This document shows positions 6,475-13,839 of a stretch of DNA of 13,971 nucleotides, one piece after another. The notes beneath the pieces were generated by a model. It searched no databases and had not been told where the DNA came from. It saw nothing but the letters and a program-made list of their open reading frames with translations. The stretch is taken from positions 1 to 13,971 of the forward strand of contig JAIELR010000233.1 of the NCBI GenBank assembly GCA_019752835.1, in the 5' to 3' direction. Made by a program: the position numbers and the translations under genes. The stretch's first letter is position 1. Each line of letters opens with the position of its first letter. The DNA is from Gammaproteobacteria bacterium. Lineage in GTDB: Bacteria > Pseudomonadota > Gammaproteobacteria > UBA1113.

Positions 6475-9165
6475 ATGACAAGCAATAGTAAAACTAATCC
6501 TAACGCGCCTTCGGATATCGATCCTACTGCTACGGATGAATGGTTAGCCTCTCTCAGAGCTGTTTTACAGCACGAGGGTAAGGAACGTGCACATTTTATT
6601 CTCAGCGAATTAACACGTTATGCGCGGCAAGCGGGGGTTAATTTACCTTATACGGCAACCACCGATTATATCAATACCATTAATCCAGTGGATGAGCCTG
6701 CGTATCCAGGTGATATGCAAATAGAAGCTCGAATTGATGCTTTTATGCGCTGGAATGCCATGGCGATGGTTGTTGCTGCCGGTTATATTTCAGGTGAGTT
6801 GGGTGGTCATATCGCGAGCTTTGCCTCATCAGCATTATTATATGAAGTCGGTTTACATCACTTTTTCCATGCAGCGAATGGCGAGCAGGGCGGCGATTTG
6901 GTGTATTTTCAAGGCCATTCATCACCGGGTATTTACGCCCATGCATTTTTGGATGGACGCTTAACTGAAAAGCAATTAAAGAATTTTCGTCAAGAAGTGG
7001 AAAAAGATGGCTTATCTTCTTATCCACATCCTTGGCTCATGCCGGATTTTTGGCAATTTCCAACAGTTTCTATGGGTTTAGGCCCGATACAAGGTATTTA
7101 TCAAGCACGATTTCTCAAATATTTGCAGCATCGAGGTTTGCTCAATACCGAAGGCCGTAAGGTTTGGGTATTTTGTGGTGATGGTGAAATGGATGAGCCA
7201 GAATCCTTAGGCGCTTTGAATATTGCGATGAAAGAGGGTTTAGATAATTTAATTTTTGTGATTAATTGCAATCTTCAACGTCTCGATGGCCCGGTTCGTG
7301 GTAACGGCAAAATTGTGCAAGATTTGGAAGGTATTTTCCGAGGCGCAGGCTGGAATACCTTTAAAGTATTGTGGGATAGGCATTGGGATAATTTATTTGA
7401 AACTGACGATAAACATGAATTAAAAAATCGTTTGATGGAATTGGTGGACGGAGAATACCAAAACATTAAGGCAAAAGATGGAAAATATATGCGCGAACAA
7501 ACTTTTGCGCACTCTGAAGAGTTATTGAAAAAAGTGGCTCATTTATCAGATGACGAACTCTTTAAGTTTAATTTTGGTGGCCACGATAGTCGCAAAATTT
7601 ACGCGGCTTATAACGCAGCTACCCATCAAGAGAATGGCAAACCGACCGTTATCTTAGTTAAAACGATTAAAGGCTATGGCATGGGAGCTGTTGGACAAGC
7701 AAAAAACACGACGCACCAACAGAAAAAATTGAGTGAAGACGATATCCGTGGTTATCGCGATCGCTTTATGATTCCCGTCGATGATGAGCATTTAAAGAAA
7801 GTTCCTTTTGTTAAATTCGCTGAGAATAGTGCTGAATTAAACTATTTAAAACAACACCGCGCGGCATTGGGAGGCAGTTTCCCCCAACGTCGTGAGCGCA
7901 GTGATGAGCAATTACAGATTCCAGCTCTCAGTGATTTTGAAGCTTTCTTGGGTTCAACAGACGGTCGAGAAATTTCGACGACGATGGCGTTTGTACGTAT
8001 TTTAAACCATTTAATGAAAGATCAACATATTAAAGATCGCATCATACCGATTATTCCTGATGAGTGTCGGACGTTTGGTATGGAAGGTATGTTTCGTCAA
8101 TTTGGCATTTATTCACATGTTGGGCAGTTATATAAGCCGGTCGATGCTGATCAATTGATGTATTATCGAGAAGACAAAAAAGGGCAGGTGTTGGAAGAAG
8201 GTATTACGGAGGCAGGAGGCTTTTGCTCTTGGCTCGCTGCGGCAACGTCGTATAGCAATAATAATTTCGCGATGATTCCTTTCTTTATTTATTACTCGAT
8301 GTTTGGCCATCAACGAGTCGGTGATTTAGCTTGGGCTGCTGGTGATATTCGTGCACGAGGCTTTTTACTCGGTGGCACGGCAGGCAGAACAACGCTTGCT
8401 GGCGAAGGTTTGCAGCATCAAGATGGTCAAAGCCAAGTAATGGCTGGATTCGTGCCTAATTGCAAATCTTATGATCCTACCTTTATGTATGAATTAACGG
8501 TCATTATTCAAGATGGCTTACGGCGCATGTATGTCGATCAAGAAGATGTATACTACTATTTGACCGTGATGAATGAAAACTATGCGCATCCTGCTATGCC
8601 TAAAGGTGCTGAAGAGGGCATTATCAAAGGGATGTATTTGCTGCAATCTTCCGCTAAAAAAGCAAAACAACACGTCCAATTATTAGGGTGTGGAACTATT
8701 TTGCGAGAGGTTATGGCCGCGGCTGAGATACTTGAAAAAGAATATAAAATTACCTCGGATATTTGGAGCGTCACCAGCTTTAATGAAGTAACCCGAGAAG
8801 CGATTGATACAGTACGTTGGAATCGCTTTCACCCTGAAGATAAGCAAAAAACGCCTTATGTAAGCGCATGTCTGGAAAAGCAAGAAGGACCAATTATCGC
8901 AGCTACGGATTATATTCGTGCGTTTGCCGATCAAATTCGAGAATTTTTGCCTAATAAAACATATACCGTATTAGGCACCGATGGTTTTGGTCGCAGTGAT
9001 GATCGTGAACAATTGCGCCACTTTTTTGAAGTCGATAGCAAACACATCGTCCATGCGGTATTAAAAACCTTAGCAGATGAAGGCAGTTTGCCGCAAAAAA
9101 CAGTGGCTGAAGCGATGAAGAAATTAGGAATTAAAAACGATAAGCCTAATCCGATAACGGTTTAA
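6475..9165 (+). CDS. aceE: pyruvate dehydrogenase E1 component, homodimeric type
   Basis: E1 uses thiamine diphosphate to decarboxylate pyruvate and passes the acetyl group to the lipoyl arm of E2. At 896 residues it matches the long single-chain E1 of gammaproteobacteria (E. coli AceE, 887). The thiamine diphosphate/Mg motif is clear: GDGEMDEPES at 235-244 ending with NCNLQRLDGP (264-273), which supplies the Asp and Asn ligands. Histidines placed as in E. coli are His148 in FQGH and His414 in KNTTHQQKK. Further signatures are SSYPHPWLMPDFWQFPTVSMGLGP (from 181), DECRTFGMEGMFRQ (529-542), and GTDGFGRSDDREQLRHFFEVD near the C-terminus. The start has AAGGA at proper spacing. It heads the operon; aceF starts 51 bases after its stop. 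No truncation or odd residue was noted. Confidence 0.97.
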   Translation: MTSNSKTNPNAPSDIDPTATDEWLASLRAVLQHEGKERAHFILSELTRYARQAGVNLPYTATTDYINTINPVDEPAYPGDMQIEARIDAFMRWNAMAMVVAAGYISGELGGHIASFASSALLYEVGLHHFFHAANGEQGGDLVYFQGHSSPGIYAHAFLDGRLTEKQLKNFRQEVEKDGLSSYPHPWLMPDFWQFPTVSMGLGPIQGIYQARFLKYLQHRGLLNTEGRKVWVFCGDGEMDEPESLGALNIAMKEGLDNLIFVINCNLQRLDGPVRGNGKIVQDLEGIFRGAGWNTFKVLWDRHWDNLFETDDKHELKNRLMELVDGEYQNIKAKDGKYMREQTFAHSEELLKKVAHLSDDELFKFNFGGHDSRKIYAAYNAATHQENGKPTVILVKTIKGYGMGAVGQAKNTTHQQKKLSEDDIRGYRDRFMIPVDDEHLKKVPFVKFAENSAELNYLKQHRAALGGSFPQRRERSDEQLQIPALSDFEAFLGSTDGREISTTMAFVRILNHLMKDQHIKDRIIPIIPDECRTFGMEGMFRQFGIYSHVGQLYKPVDADQLMYYREDKKGQVLEEGITEAGGFCSWLAAATSYSNNNFAMIPFFIYYSMFGHQRVGDLAWAAGDIRARGFLLGGTAGRTTLAGEGLQHQDGQSQVMAGFVPNCKSYDPTFMYELTVIIQDGLRRMYVDQEDVYYYLTVMNENYAHPAMPKGAEEGIIKGMYLLQSSAKKAKQHVQLLGCGTILREVMAAAEILEKEYKITSDIWSVTSFNEVTREAIDTVRWNRFHPEDKQKTPYVSACLEKQEGPIIAATDYIRAFADQIREFLPNKTYTVLGTDGFGRSDDREQLRHFFEVDSKHIVHAVLKTLADEGSLPQKTVAEAMKKLGIKNDKPNPITV

Positions 9166-9216
9166 TTTTTAATTATATGTGCAACCCTTATTGTTTATAA
9201 CTTATTAGGAAATAGT

Positions 9217-10521
9217 ATGTTAAAAGACCTTATAATTCCAGATTTGGGGAATAGTAACCCTGTTGATGTCATCGAAATTTTGGTCAAACCCGGCGATAAA
9301 GTGACCGCAGAAATGCCGTTGCTAAGCTTGGAATCGGATAAAGCAACGATGGAAGTCCCGGCACCTTTTTCAGGGACTGTCAAAGAATTAAAAATCAAAG
9401 TGGGCCAAAAAATTACGCAAGGCAGTGTCTTCATGGTACTTGATACCACCGAGGGCAGTGAAGAATCAGCGCCCAAAGCTGAGCCGGTCAAGGAAGCCAG
9501 CACAAAGCCTGTTGCCGAGGCGCAAGCGGCTGAACCTGTAAAAGCAGTTAGTGAAAAACCCGTTGCAGAAACCCAAGCACCTGCTCCAGTGGCAACAGAA
9601 ACACTATCAAATGCAGAAGTATTTGCAGGTCCTAGCGTTCGTCGACTAGCTCGTGATTTAGGCGCAGATTTAACCAAAATAACGGGTTCTGGTCGCAAAG
9701 GACGCATCCAATTAAGCGATGTACAAGCTTATGTGAAATCTGTGATGACACAAGTTTCACAAGGCGGCAGCAGTCAAGGTGGTTTTAGTTTACCCCAAGC
9801 GCCGGTGGTTGATTTTTCAAAATTTGGTGAGATAGAGTCTCAGCCTTTATCACGAATTAAGAAAATTTCAGGTGCTAATTTACAGCGCAATTGGATATTG
9901 ATTCCTCATGTGACGCAATTTGACGAAGCCGATATCACTGAATTAGAGGCTTTTCGAAAATCTATAAATGATGAGGCGCAGAAGCAGGGTGTCAAAATTA
10001 CACCATTGGTCTTCATTATGAAAGCGGTTGTTGCTGCATTAAAAGCATTTCCTATGTTTAATTCGTCCCTGGATTCCACGGGTGAATCGCTGATCCTCAA
10101 AAAATATTATCATCTGGGTGTGGCCGTTGATACGCCTAATGGGTTAGTAGTGCCAGTTATTCGCGATGTAGATAAAAAGGGCATTTACGATATTTCACGA
10201 GAATTAGCGGAGATAAGTGAAAAAGCACGCACTAAAGGTTTAACTGCTAATGATATGCAAGGCAGCAGTTTTACGATTTCAAGTTTAGGTGGTATCGGTG
10301 GAACGGCCTTTACGCCCATTGTTAACTTGCCAGATGTTGCCATTTTAGGGGTATCCCGCTCGGCAATCAAACCTGTTTATCAAGAGGGACAATTTGTGCC
10401 ACGTTTGATGCTTCCATTATCCTTATCCTATGATCACCGCGTGATTGATGGGGCGCAAGGTGCGCGTTTCAGCCGATATTTGGCTGATAGATTGTCCGAT
10501 GTAAGAAAATTGTTATTATAA
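9217..10521 (+). CDS. aceF: pyruvate dehydrogenase E2, dihydrolipoamide acetyltransferase, single lipoyl domain
   Basis: E2 forms the core of the complex and transfers acetyl from its lipoyl arm to CoA. The 434 residues contain one lipoyl domain (1-76) with the modified Lys42 in [12 protein letters not shown], an Ala/Pro/Glu-rich swinging linker (about 80-133), a peripheral subunit-binding domain (135-172, [20 protein letters not shown]), a second flexible stretch, and the catalytic domain (about 200-434) ending with the active-site box SYDHRVIDG (His407, Asp411). E. coli AceF has three lipoyl domains; one is common in other proteobacteria. The first linker carries a tandem 17-residue near-repeat. 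AGGA lies about 7 bases before the ATG. lpdA follows after 18 bases, so the three genes are probably one transcript. Confidence 0.96.
   Translation: MLKDLIIPDLGNSNPVDVIEILVKPGDKVTAEMPLLSLESDKATMEVPAPFSGTVKELKIKVGQKITQGSVFMVLDTTEGSEESAPKAEPVKEASTKPVAEAQAAEPVKAVSEKPVAETQAPAPVATETLSNAEVFAGPSVRRLARDLGADLTKITGSGRKGRIQLSDVQAYVKSVMTQVSQGGSSQGGFSLPQAPVVDFSKFGEIESQPLSRIKKISGANLQRNWILIPHVTQFDEADITELEAFRKSINDEAQKQGVKITPLVFIMKAVVAALKAFPMFNSSLDSTGESLILKKYYHLGVAVDTPNGLVVPVIRDVDKKGIYDISRELAEISEKARTKGLTANDMQGSSFTISSLGGIGGTAFTPIVNLPDVAILGVSRSAIKPVYQEGQFVPRLMLPLSLSYDHRVIDGAQGARFSRYLADRLSDVRKLLL
9478..9579 (+). repeat. imperfect tandem repeat (2 x 51 bp) in the aceF linker
   Basis: Codons 88-104 ([17 protein letters not shown]) and 105-121 ([17 protein letters not shown]) are adjacent and agree at 13 of 17 residues. 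This lengthens the flexible linker between the lipoyl and E1/E3-binding domains and is probably an in-frame duplication. Linker length is usually free to vary. Confidence 0.8.
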
Positions 10522-10539
10522 ATTGAGTGAGGAAATATT

Positions 10540-11976
10540 ATGCCAGAACAAAATAAATTACATGCTGAAGTCGTCGTTTTAGGCGGCGGCCCTGGTGGTT
10601 ACAGTGCTGCTTTTCGCGCTGCCGATCTAGGCAAAAAAGTTATTTTAATTGAACGCTATGAAAATATCGGTGGTGTTTGCTTAAATGTGGGGTGTATTCC
10701 ATCGAAAGCTTTATTGCATGTGGCCAAAGTCGTCGATGAAGCCAAACAGTTGTCAGCGCACGGTGTAGAATTTGCTGAGCCAAAAATTAATCTTGAAAAA
10801 ATTGTTGAATGGAAAAATAGCATTGTTAAACGCTTGACTGGCGGCTTAAAAATGCTGGCTAAACAACGCAAAGTAGAGATTCTTCAAGGAACCGGGCAAT
10901 TTGTATCTGATAAAGAACTCATCGTTGATACCCCAAATGGACCAGTCTCAGTTAGTTTTGACAATGTAATTATTGCAGCTGGTTCACGGCCCGTTAAATT
11001 GCCCTTTTTGCCTGATGATAAGCGAATTTTTGACTCAACAGGTGCGCTGGAGTTAAAAACAGCAACCGGTGAATTACTTGTTTTAGGCGGCGGTATTATT
11101 GGTCTTGAAATGGCCACCGTTTATCGCGCATTAGGTGCGAGTATTACCGTTGTTGAAATGCTCGATGGTTTAATGCCCGGCGCAGACCGCGATATTATTA
11201 AACCGTTTCATAAATATGTGGCTAAACAATATAAGAGCATCATGTTAGAAACTAAAGTCACTAAAGTTGAGGCAAAAGATGATGGTTTGTGGGTGAGTTT
11301 TGAAGGTAAACAAGCACCTGTGGAACCACAACGTTTTGATATGATTTTATCGGCAGTAGGACGTCGTCCTAATAGTGACAGCATTGGCCTTGATAAAACC
11401 AGTATTAAAACCAATGATCGGGGCTTTATTTTAGTTGATAATCAATTGCGCACGAATGTTCCTCATATCTTTGCGATTGGTGATATTGTAGGTCAACCGA
11501 TGTTAGCGCATAAAGCGATTCCAGAAGGGCGTTTAGCGGCTGAAGTCATTGCAGGTATGAAGCACTTCTTTGAGCCTCGCTGCATTCCCGCTGTTGCTTA
11601 TACTGATCCGGAAGTTGCCTGGACAGGTTTAACTGAAGGACAAGCAAAAGAGCGTAATATTGCTTATGAAACCGGCATTTTCCCTTGGGCAGCCAGTGGG
11701 CGTTCTTTGAGTATTGGCCGTGATGAAGGAATGACTAAAATCATTTTTGATAAAGACACTCATCGTATTTTGGGTGCAGGCATTGTTGGACCCAATGCAG
11801 GGGAGTTGATTGGTGAAATTGGGTTGGCAATAGAAATGGGTTGTGATGCAGAAGATTTATCTCTCACCATACATCCACACCCAACGTTATCTGAGACCTT
11901 GCCTTTAGCCGCCGAAGTATTCGAAGGTAGTATTACTGATTTGTATATGCCGAAGAAGAAAGAAGAGAAAAAATAA
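10540..11976 (+). CDS. lpdA: dihydrolipoamide dehydrogenase (E3)
   Basis: This flavoenzyme reoxidises the dihydrolipoyl groups of E2 and passes electrons through FAD and a disulphide to NAD+. The 478 residues show the FAD loop GGGPGGYSAAF (15-25), the redox disulphide Cys47/Cys52 in GGVCLNVGCIPSK, a second dinucleotide fold with LGGGIIGLEMATVYRALG, the ATG-like FAD contact FAIGDIVGQPMLAHKA, and the C-terminal dimer-interface pair His447/Glu452 in HPHPTLSE. The tail ends in a lysine/glutamate run (PKKKEEKK). GAGG lies about 8 bases upstream of the ATG. Its place directly after aceEF makes it the E3 of pyruvate dehydrogenase. It may also serve 2-oxoglutarate dehydrogenase and glycine cleavage, as in E. 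coli, since no other copy is seen here. Confidence 0.97.
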   Translation: MPEQNKLHAEVVVLGGGPGGYSAAFRAADLGKKVILIERYENIGGVCLNVGCIPSKALLHVAKVVDEAKQLSAHGVEFAEPKINLEKIVEWKNSIVKRLTGGLKMLAKQRKVEILQGTGQFVSDKELIVDTPNGPVSVSFDNVIIAAGSRPVKLPFLPDDKRIFDSTGALELKTATGELLVLGGGIIGLEMATVYRALGASITVVEMLDGLMPGADRDIIKPFHKYVAKQYKSIMLETKVTKVEAKDDGLWVSFEGKQAPVEPQRFDMILSAVGRRPNSDSIGLDKTSIKTNDRGFILVDNQLRTNVPHIFAIGDIVGQPMLAHKAIPEGRLAAEVIAGMKHFFEPRCIPAVAYTDPEVAWTGLTEGQAKERNIAYETGIFPWAASGRSLSIGRDEGMTKIIFDKDTHRILGAGIVGPNAGELIGEIGLAIEMGCDAEDLSLTIHPHPTLSETLPLAAEVFEGSITDLYMPKKKEEKK

Positions 11977-11981
11977 CTGCT

Positions 11982-12031
11982 GGACAACCCTCTTGACGTG
12001 CCGTGGTACCCGCTTGTACCACGGCTTGTCC
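11982..12031 (+). terminator. long palindrome after lpdA, terminator or REP-like element
   Basis: GCCGTGGTAC (12000-12009) and GTACCACGGC (12016-12025) form a perfect 10-bp stem around CCGCTT. An outer pair, GGACAA (11982-11987) and TTGTCC (12026-12031), encloses it with an unpaired 12-base left side. It starts 5 bases after the lpdA stop. No U-run follows, so it may be a 3'-end stabilising or repetitive extragenic palindrome as much as a terminator. It lies between convergent genes and could serve both. Confidence 0.6.
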
Positions 12032-12052
12032 TTGGTATCCATTTGCTTAGGC

Positions 12053-12373
12053 CTATTCCAAGGCCAAAAATAGTTTTCGTCCTTGTCGTACCGTGTTACC
12101 TAAGATAGATAAGATACCCATACCCAGACGAATATTTACCAATAATACCAATATTTTACTATTAATACGGCCGACAGCTCGACGAGCTCGCGGTGAAATT
12201 AATAAGATCAACCCGCCCCCTAGCATAATATTCATAAGAAGGGGAAGGTGCCTCTTTAAATCTATCATGTCTACATGCACTTGCTTTTTACTGCGCGCAT
12301 AGGCCTCAGTACTTTGTGTAATACTGTTATCGCATTCTTCAATCTGTTGCTTTAACTGCGTTATTGCTCGCAT
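12053..12373 (-). CDS. small membrane protein, YqjK-like position and layout
   Basis: This 106-residue protein starts with a charged helical segment (1-42, coiled-coil-like) and is followed by two hydrophobic stretches (about 43-60 and 74-92) separated by a basic SPRARRAVGRINSK loop. This layout and its place after a YqjE-like gene recall E. coli YqjK, but sequence similarity by eye is weak, so no symbol is given. Its ATG lies inside the preceding gene, with a 35-base overlap, and AGGA is about 8 bases upstream, which suggests coupled translation and a shared membrane role. It converges on lpdA. The function is unknown. Confidence 0.66.
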   Translation of the reverse strand: MRAITQLKQQIEECDNSITQSTEAYARSKKQVHVDMIDLKRHLPLLMNIMLGGGLILLISPRARRAVGRINSKILVLLVNIRLGMGILSILGNTVRQGRKLFLALE

Positions 12374-12725
12374 GATTTGTATCCTGTTTGAGTTTTTTGA
12401 AATGTTTTCGAGTACGCATAAATTTCATATTTATTAAAAACTTATTGAAAAAATATGCTCCTGTACCTATTAGAATAAAATTCATTAACATTGCACCTAA
12501 TAAGCCTATCAATAAGCTTTGAGTCATTATATAAATAAGATAGGTGATAAAAGCGGTGTATGTAAGCCAAGCTGAGCTTGTCAATATCAATAAACATATG
12601 ACAAGAAGTATAGCTGGTATTACGCTAATTTTAGCCAAATTAAACTCTAGCGTAAATAAACGCATTCTTCCCTTAACTAAACGAAAAAAATTTGCTACCA
12701 ATTCTTCGATATGTTGTAAAGACAT
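12339..12725 (-). CDS. YqjE-like / phage-holin-family two-helix membrane protein
   Basis: This 128-residue inner-membrane protein has an amphipathic N-terminus (HIEELVANFFRLVKGRMRLFTLEF), a long hydrophobic region (33-64), a second one (67-93) and a basic cytoplasmic tail (100-115). The arrangement 'helix with L..E...a, then two close membrane segments' is that of the YqjE/holin-3 type family encoded beside DUF883 proteins in E. coli (yqjD-yqjE-yqjK). AAGGA stands 7 bases before the ATG. A DUF883 gene lies immediately upstream, with a hairpin between. The holin name reflects shape only; a lysis role is unlikely here, as there is no endolysin or phage gene nearby. Confidence 0.7.
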   Translation of the reverse strand: MSLQHIEELVANFFRLVKGRMRLFTLEFNLAKISVIPAILLVICLLILTSSAWLTYTAFITYLIYIMTQSLLIGLLGAMLMNFILIGTGAYFFNKFLINMKFMRTRKHFKKLKQDTNHASNNAVKATD

Positions 12726-12777
12726 TATTTTTCCTTTTAAAGGATATTTAGCAAATAATTGAACTAACCACGTTAAG

Positions 12778-12810
12778 TTAATTCACGCCAAGGTTATCGG
12801 CGTGAATTAA
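12778..12810 (-). terminator. 12-bp perfect stem-loop between the DUF883 and YqjE-like genes
   Basis: TTAATTCACGCC (12778-12789) pairs with GGCGTGAATTAA (12799-12810) around a 9-base loop, 19 bases after the DUF883 stop. The AT-rich outer part gives some U/A character but no pure U-run. It probably terminates or attenuates transcription of the DUF883 gene before the YqjE-like gene. Confidence 0.65.
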
Positions 12811-12829
12811 TTAATCTCCCAGAAAAGGA

Positions 12830-13087
12830 TTAACCTTTAAGTAGCATTCCCAAAATCAAGCCACCCGCTACAGCAGCAAGAACTGATTTTCCAGGATTTT
12901 CTTTAATATAATTGCAAGCGTCTTTCAAGTATTTTTCTGAGTCTTCCTTTAAGCAATCGACTTCTTTTTGAGCTTTATCCATAAATATTTTCGCTCCTTC
13001 TTTAGCTACATCTGATAATTCTTTACCAGCTTGTTGTAAATCATTTGATTGAGTTTGATCATCTGTATTTGTTGTATTGTAAGTCAT
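12830..13087 (-). CDS. DUF883 (YqjD/ElaB-like) membrane-anchored protein
   Basis: This 85-residue protein has a polar, Thr/Gln/Asp-rich head, a long charged amphipathic helix (about 15-60) and a single C-terminal membrane helix (67-84). The boundary motif YIKENPGKSVLAAVAGGLILG is the DUF883 signature. In E. coli the relatives YqjD, ElaB and YgaM are RpoS-controlled inner-membrane proteins, and YqjD is reported to bind ribosomes through its N-terminal part. That role cannot be read from this sequence. GGAG lies 7 bases before the ATG. A promoter with a sigmaS-friendly -10 (CTATACTT) is upstream and a strong hairpin follows. Confidence 0.87.
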   Translation of the reverse strand: MTYNTTNTDDQTQSNDLQQAGKELSDVAKEGAKIFMDKAQKEVDCLKEDSEKYLKDACNYIKENPGKSVLAAVAGGLILGMLLKG

Positions 13088-13133
13088 AATATTTCTCCGT
13101 ATAAATTTAACCTTAACATTAAATGCAAATTGA

Positions 13134-13161
13134 AGTATAGTTCAATATTTTAAAATGACAA
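13134..13161 (-). promoter_or_regulatory. promoter of the DUF883 gene
   Basis: On the minus strand TTGTCA (13156-13161), 16 bases, then TATACT (13134-13139). The -10 context CTATACTT fits the preference of RpoS-type sigma factors as well as sigma70. Downstream, the leader contains TTAACATTAA (plus-strand reading, 13113-13122), a block found again before the CsbD-like gene. Confidence 0.55.
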
Positions 13162-13209
13162 TAAGGAAAAGTATACTCTTTGCACTATTTCAGGTCATTT
13201 TTAATAAAT

Positions 13210-13287
13210 CTAATGAAAAAATAACCAGATAATAATTAACACACAAAGCGGTACGCCAAGTAACCAGGCTAAAAAATACTTGCCCAT
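13210..13287 (-). CDS. 25-residue single-helix membrane protein
   Basis: ATG (13285-13287) to TAG (13210-13212) gives MGKYFLAWLLGVPLCVLIII and then WLFFH. A very strong Shine-Dalgarno sequence (GGGGG, five A residues before the ATG) makes translation likely in spite of the short length. The product is a lone transmembrane helix with a positive N-terminus and a Gly-Val-Pro kink. It sits between two stress-associated genes on the same strand. I do not know its function. Small hydrophobic proteins of this kind often bind larger membrane proteins or act in envelope stress, but that is inference. A 13-bp inverted repeat lies just upstream. Confidence 0.66.
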   Translation of the reverse strand: MGKYFLAWLLGVPLCVLIIIWLFFH

Positions 13288-13311
13288 TTTTTCCCCCTTT
13301 AAATCAATAAA

Positions 13312-13358
13312 CTAGACTTTAGATGTTTTATAAATGCAAATAAAAATCTAAAGTCTAG
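13312..13358 (-). terminator. 13-bp perfect inverted repeat after the CsbD-like gene
   Basis: CTAGACTTTAGAT (13312-13324) and ATCTAAAGTCTAG (13346-13358) are perfect complements separated by 21 bases. TTTTAT and ATAAAA inside the loop can pair further. On the minus strand it is followed by TTTATTGATTT. It stands 36 bases past the CsbD-like stop and 24 bases before the small membrane gene start, so it can act as terminator for the first or as leader structure for the second. Confidence 0.62.
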
Positions 13359-13394
13359 AAATAAATATAATAATTAATGTACGTATAAAAAACG

Positions 13395-13613
13395 CTATTC
13401 ATTATCCTCTTCATCTTGGGTGTGTCGCACAATAAATTTATCAACATCTGCAGTAGCTTGATCTTTCGTTAAGCTATAACGTTCTTGAATTTTACCTATT
13501 AATTTATCTTTCTCACCTTCAATGCGAAGTAAATCATCATCGGTTAATTTGCTCCATTGCACTTTTGCTTTCCCTTTAATTTGACTCCATTTTGCTTTCA
13601 ATATATTCGTCAT
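13395..13613 (-). CDS. CsbD-like stress protein
   Basis: The 72-residue product carries the CsbD-like signature almost throughout: AKWSQIKGKAKVQWSKLTDD, then DLLRIEGEKDKLIGKIQERY and a KDQATADVDKF helix, with a polar acidic tail. CsbD-type proteins are small, soluble and strongly induced by general stress (sigmaB in Bacillus, stationary-phase control in E. coli YjbJ); their biochemical role is unknown. The frame is open 48 bases further upstream, but AAGGAG stands 7 bases before the ATG at 13611-13613 (4 before the adjacent ATG at 13616) and the family begins here, so the shorter form is chosen. It heads the minus-strand cluster and has its own promoter and hairpin. Confidence 0.9.
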   Translation of the reverse strand: MTNILKAKWSQIKGKAKVQWSKLTDDDLLRIEGEKDKLIGKIQERYSLTKDQATADVDKFIVRHTQDEEDNE

Positions 13614-13649
13614 CATATTTCTCCTTATTAACATTAAGTAAGCTATACT

Positions 13650-13677
13650 AGAGTAGTTCATAAATTATTAATTTCAA
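13650..13677 (-). promoter_or_regulatory. candidate promoter of the CsbD-like gene
   Basis: On the minus strand TTGAAA (13672-13677), 16 bases, then TACTCT (13650-13655). This copies the spacing of the DUF883 promoter. Another -10-like TATAGC lies six bases further down. TTAACATTAA (13628-13637) stands between promoter and Shine-Dalgarno, as in the DUF883 leader. Confidence 0.4.
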
Positions 13678-13755
13678 GATTTTTTGTATAAATTATGAAG
13701 ACATTGCAATCAATATCCTATAATTTAATCCATTAATTATTTTTTTTTCACTTAG

Positions 13756-13806
13756 AACGAGTTGAGATAAAATTATAAATTCAGAAAGCATATCTGTTAA
13801 CTCGTT
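13756..13806 (+). promoter_or_regulatory. inverted repeat in the leader of the right-edge membrane gene
   Basis: AACGAGTT (13756-13763) pairs with AACTCGTT (13799-13806), and inside it AGATA (13765-13769) pairs with TATCT (13791-13795). The two pairings make a 13-bp stem with a small asymmetric bulge and a loop of about 21 bases. It stands 33 bases before the ATG at 13840. It may be an operator or an mRNA leader structure. The rest of 13662-13839 is AT-rich with no gene. Confidence 0.4.
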
Positions 13807-13839
13807 GAACTCCAATATGTTTTTTCAGGAGGGATTCAA

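Noticed and set aside
9195..9707. A 170-codon open frame antisense to the aceF lipoyl domain and linker
   Set aside because: It mirrors the Ala/Pro-rich coding of aceF, has no recognisable domain and lies opposite a certain gene.
12339..12725. Phage holin and a possible prophage lysis cassette
   Set aside because: The protein has only the holin-like shape. No endolysin, spanin or phage structural gene is nearby, and its neighbours match the yqjD-E-K stress set.
12544..12762. A 72-codon plus-strand frame opposite the YqjE-like gene
   Set aside because: The minus-strand gene has the better ribosome-binding site, membrane topology and operon context.
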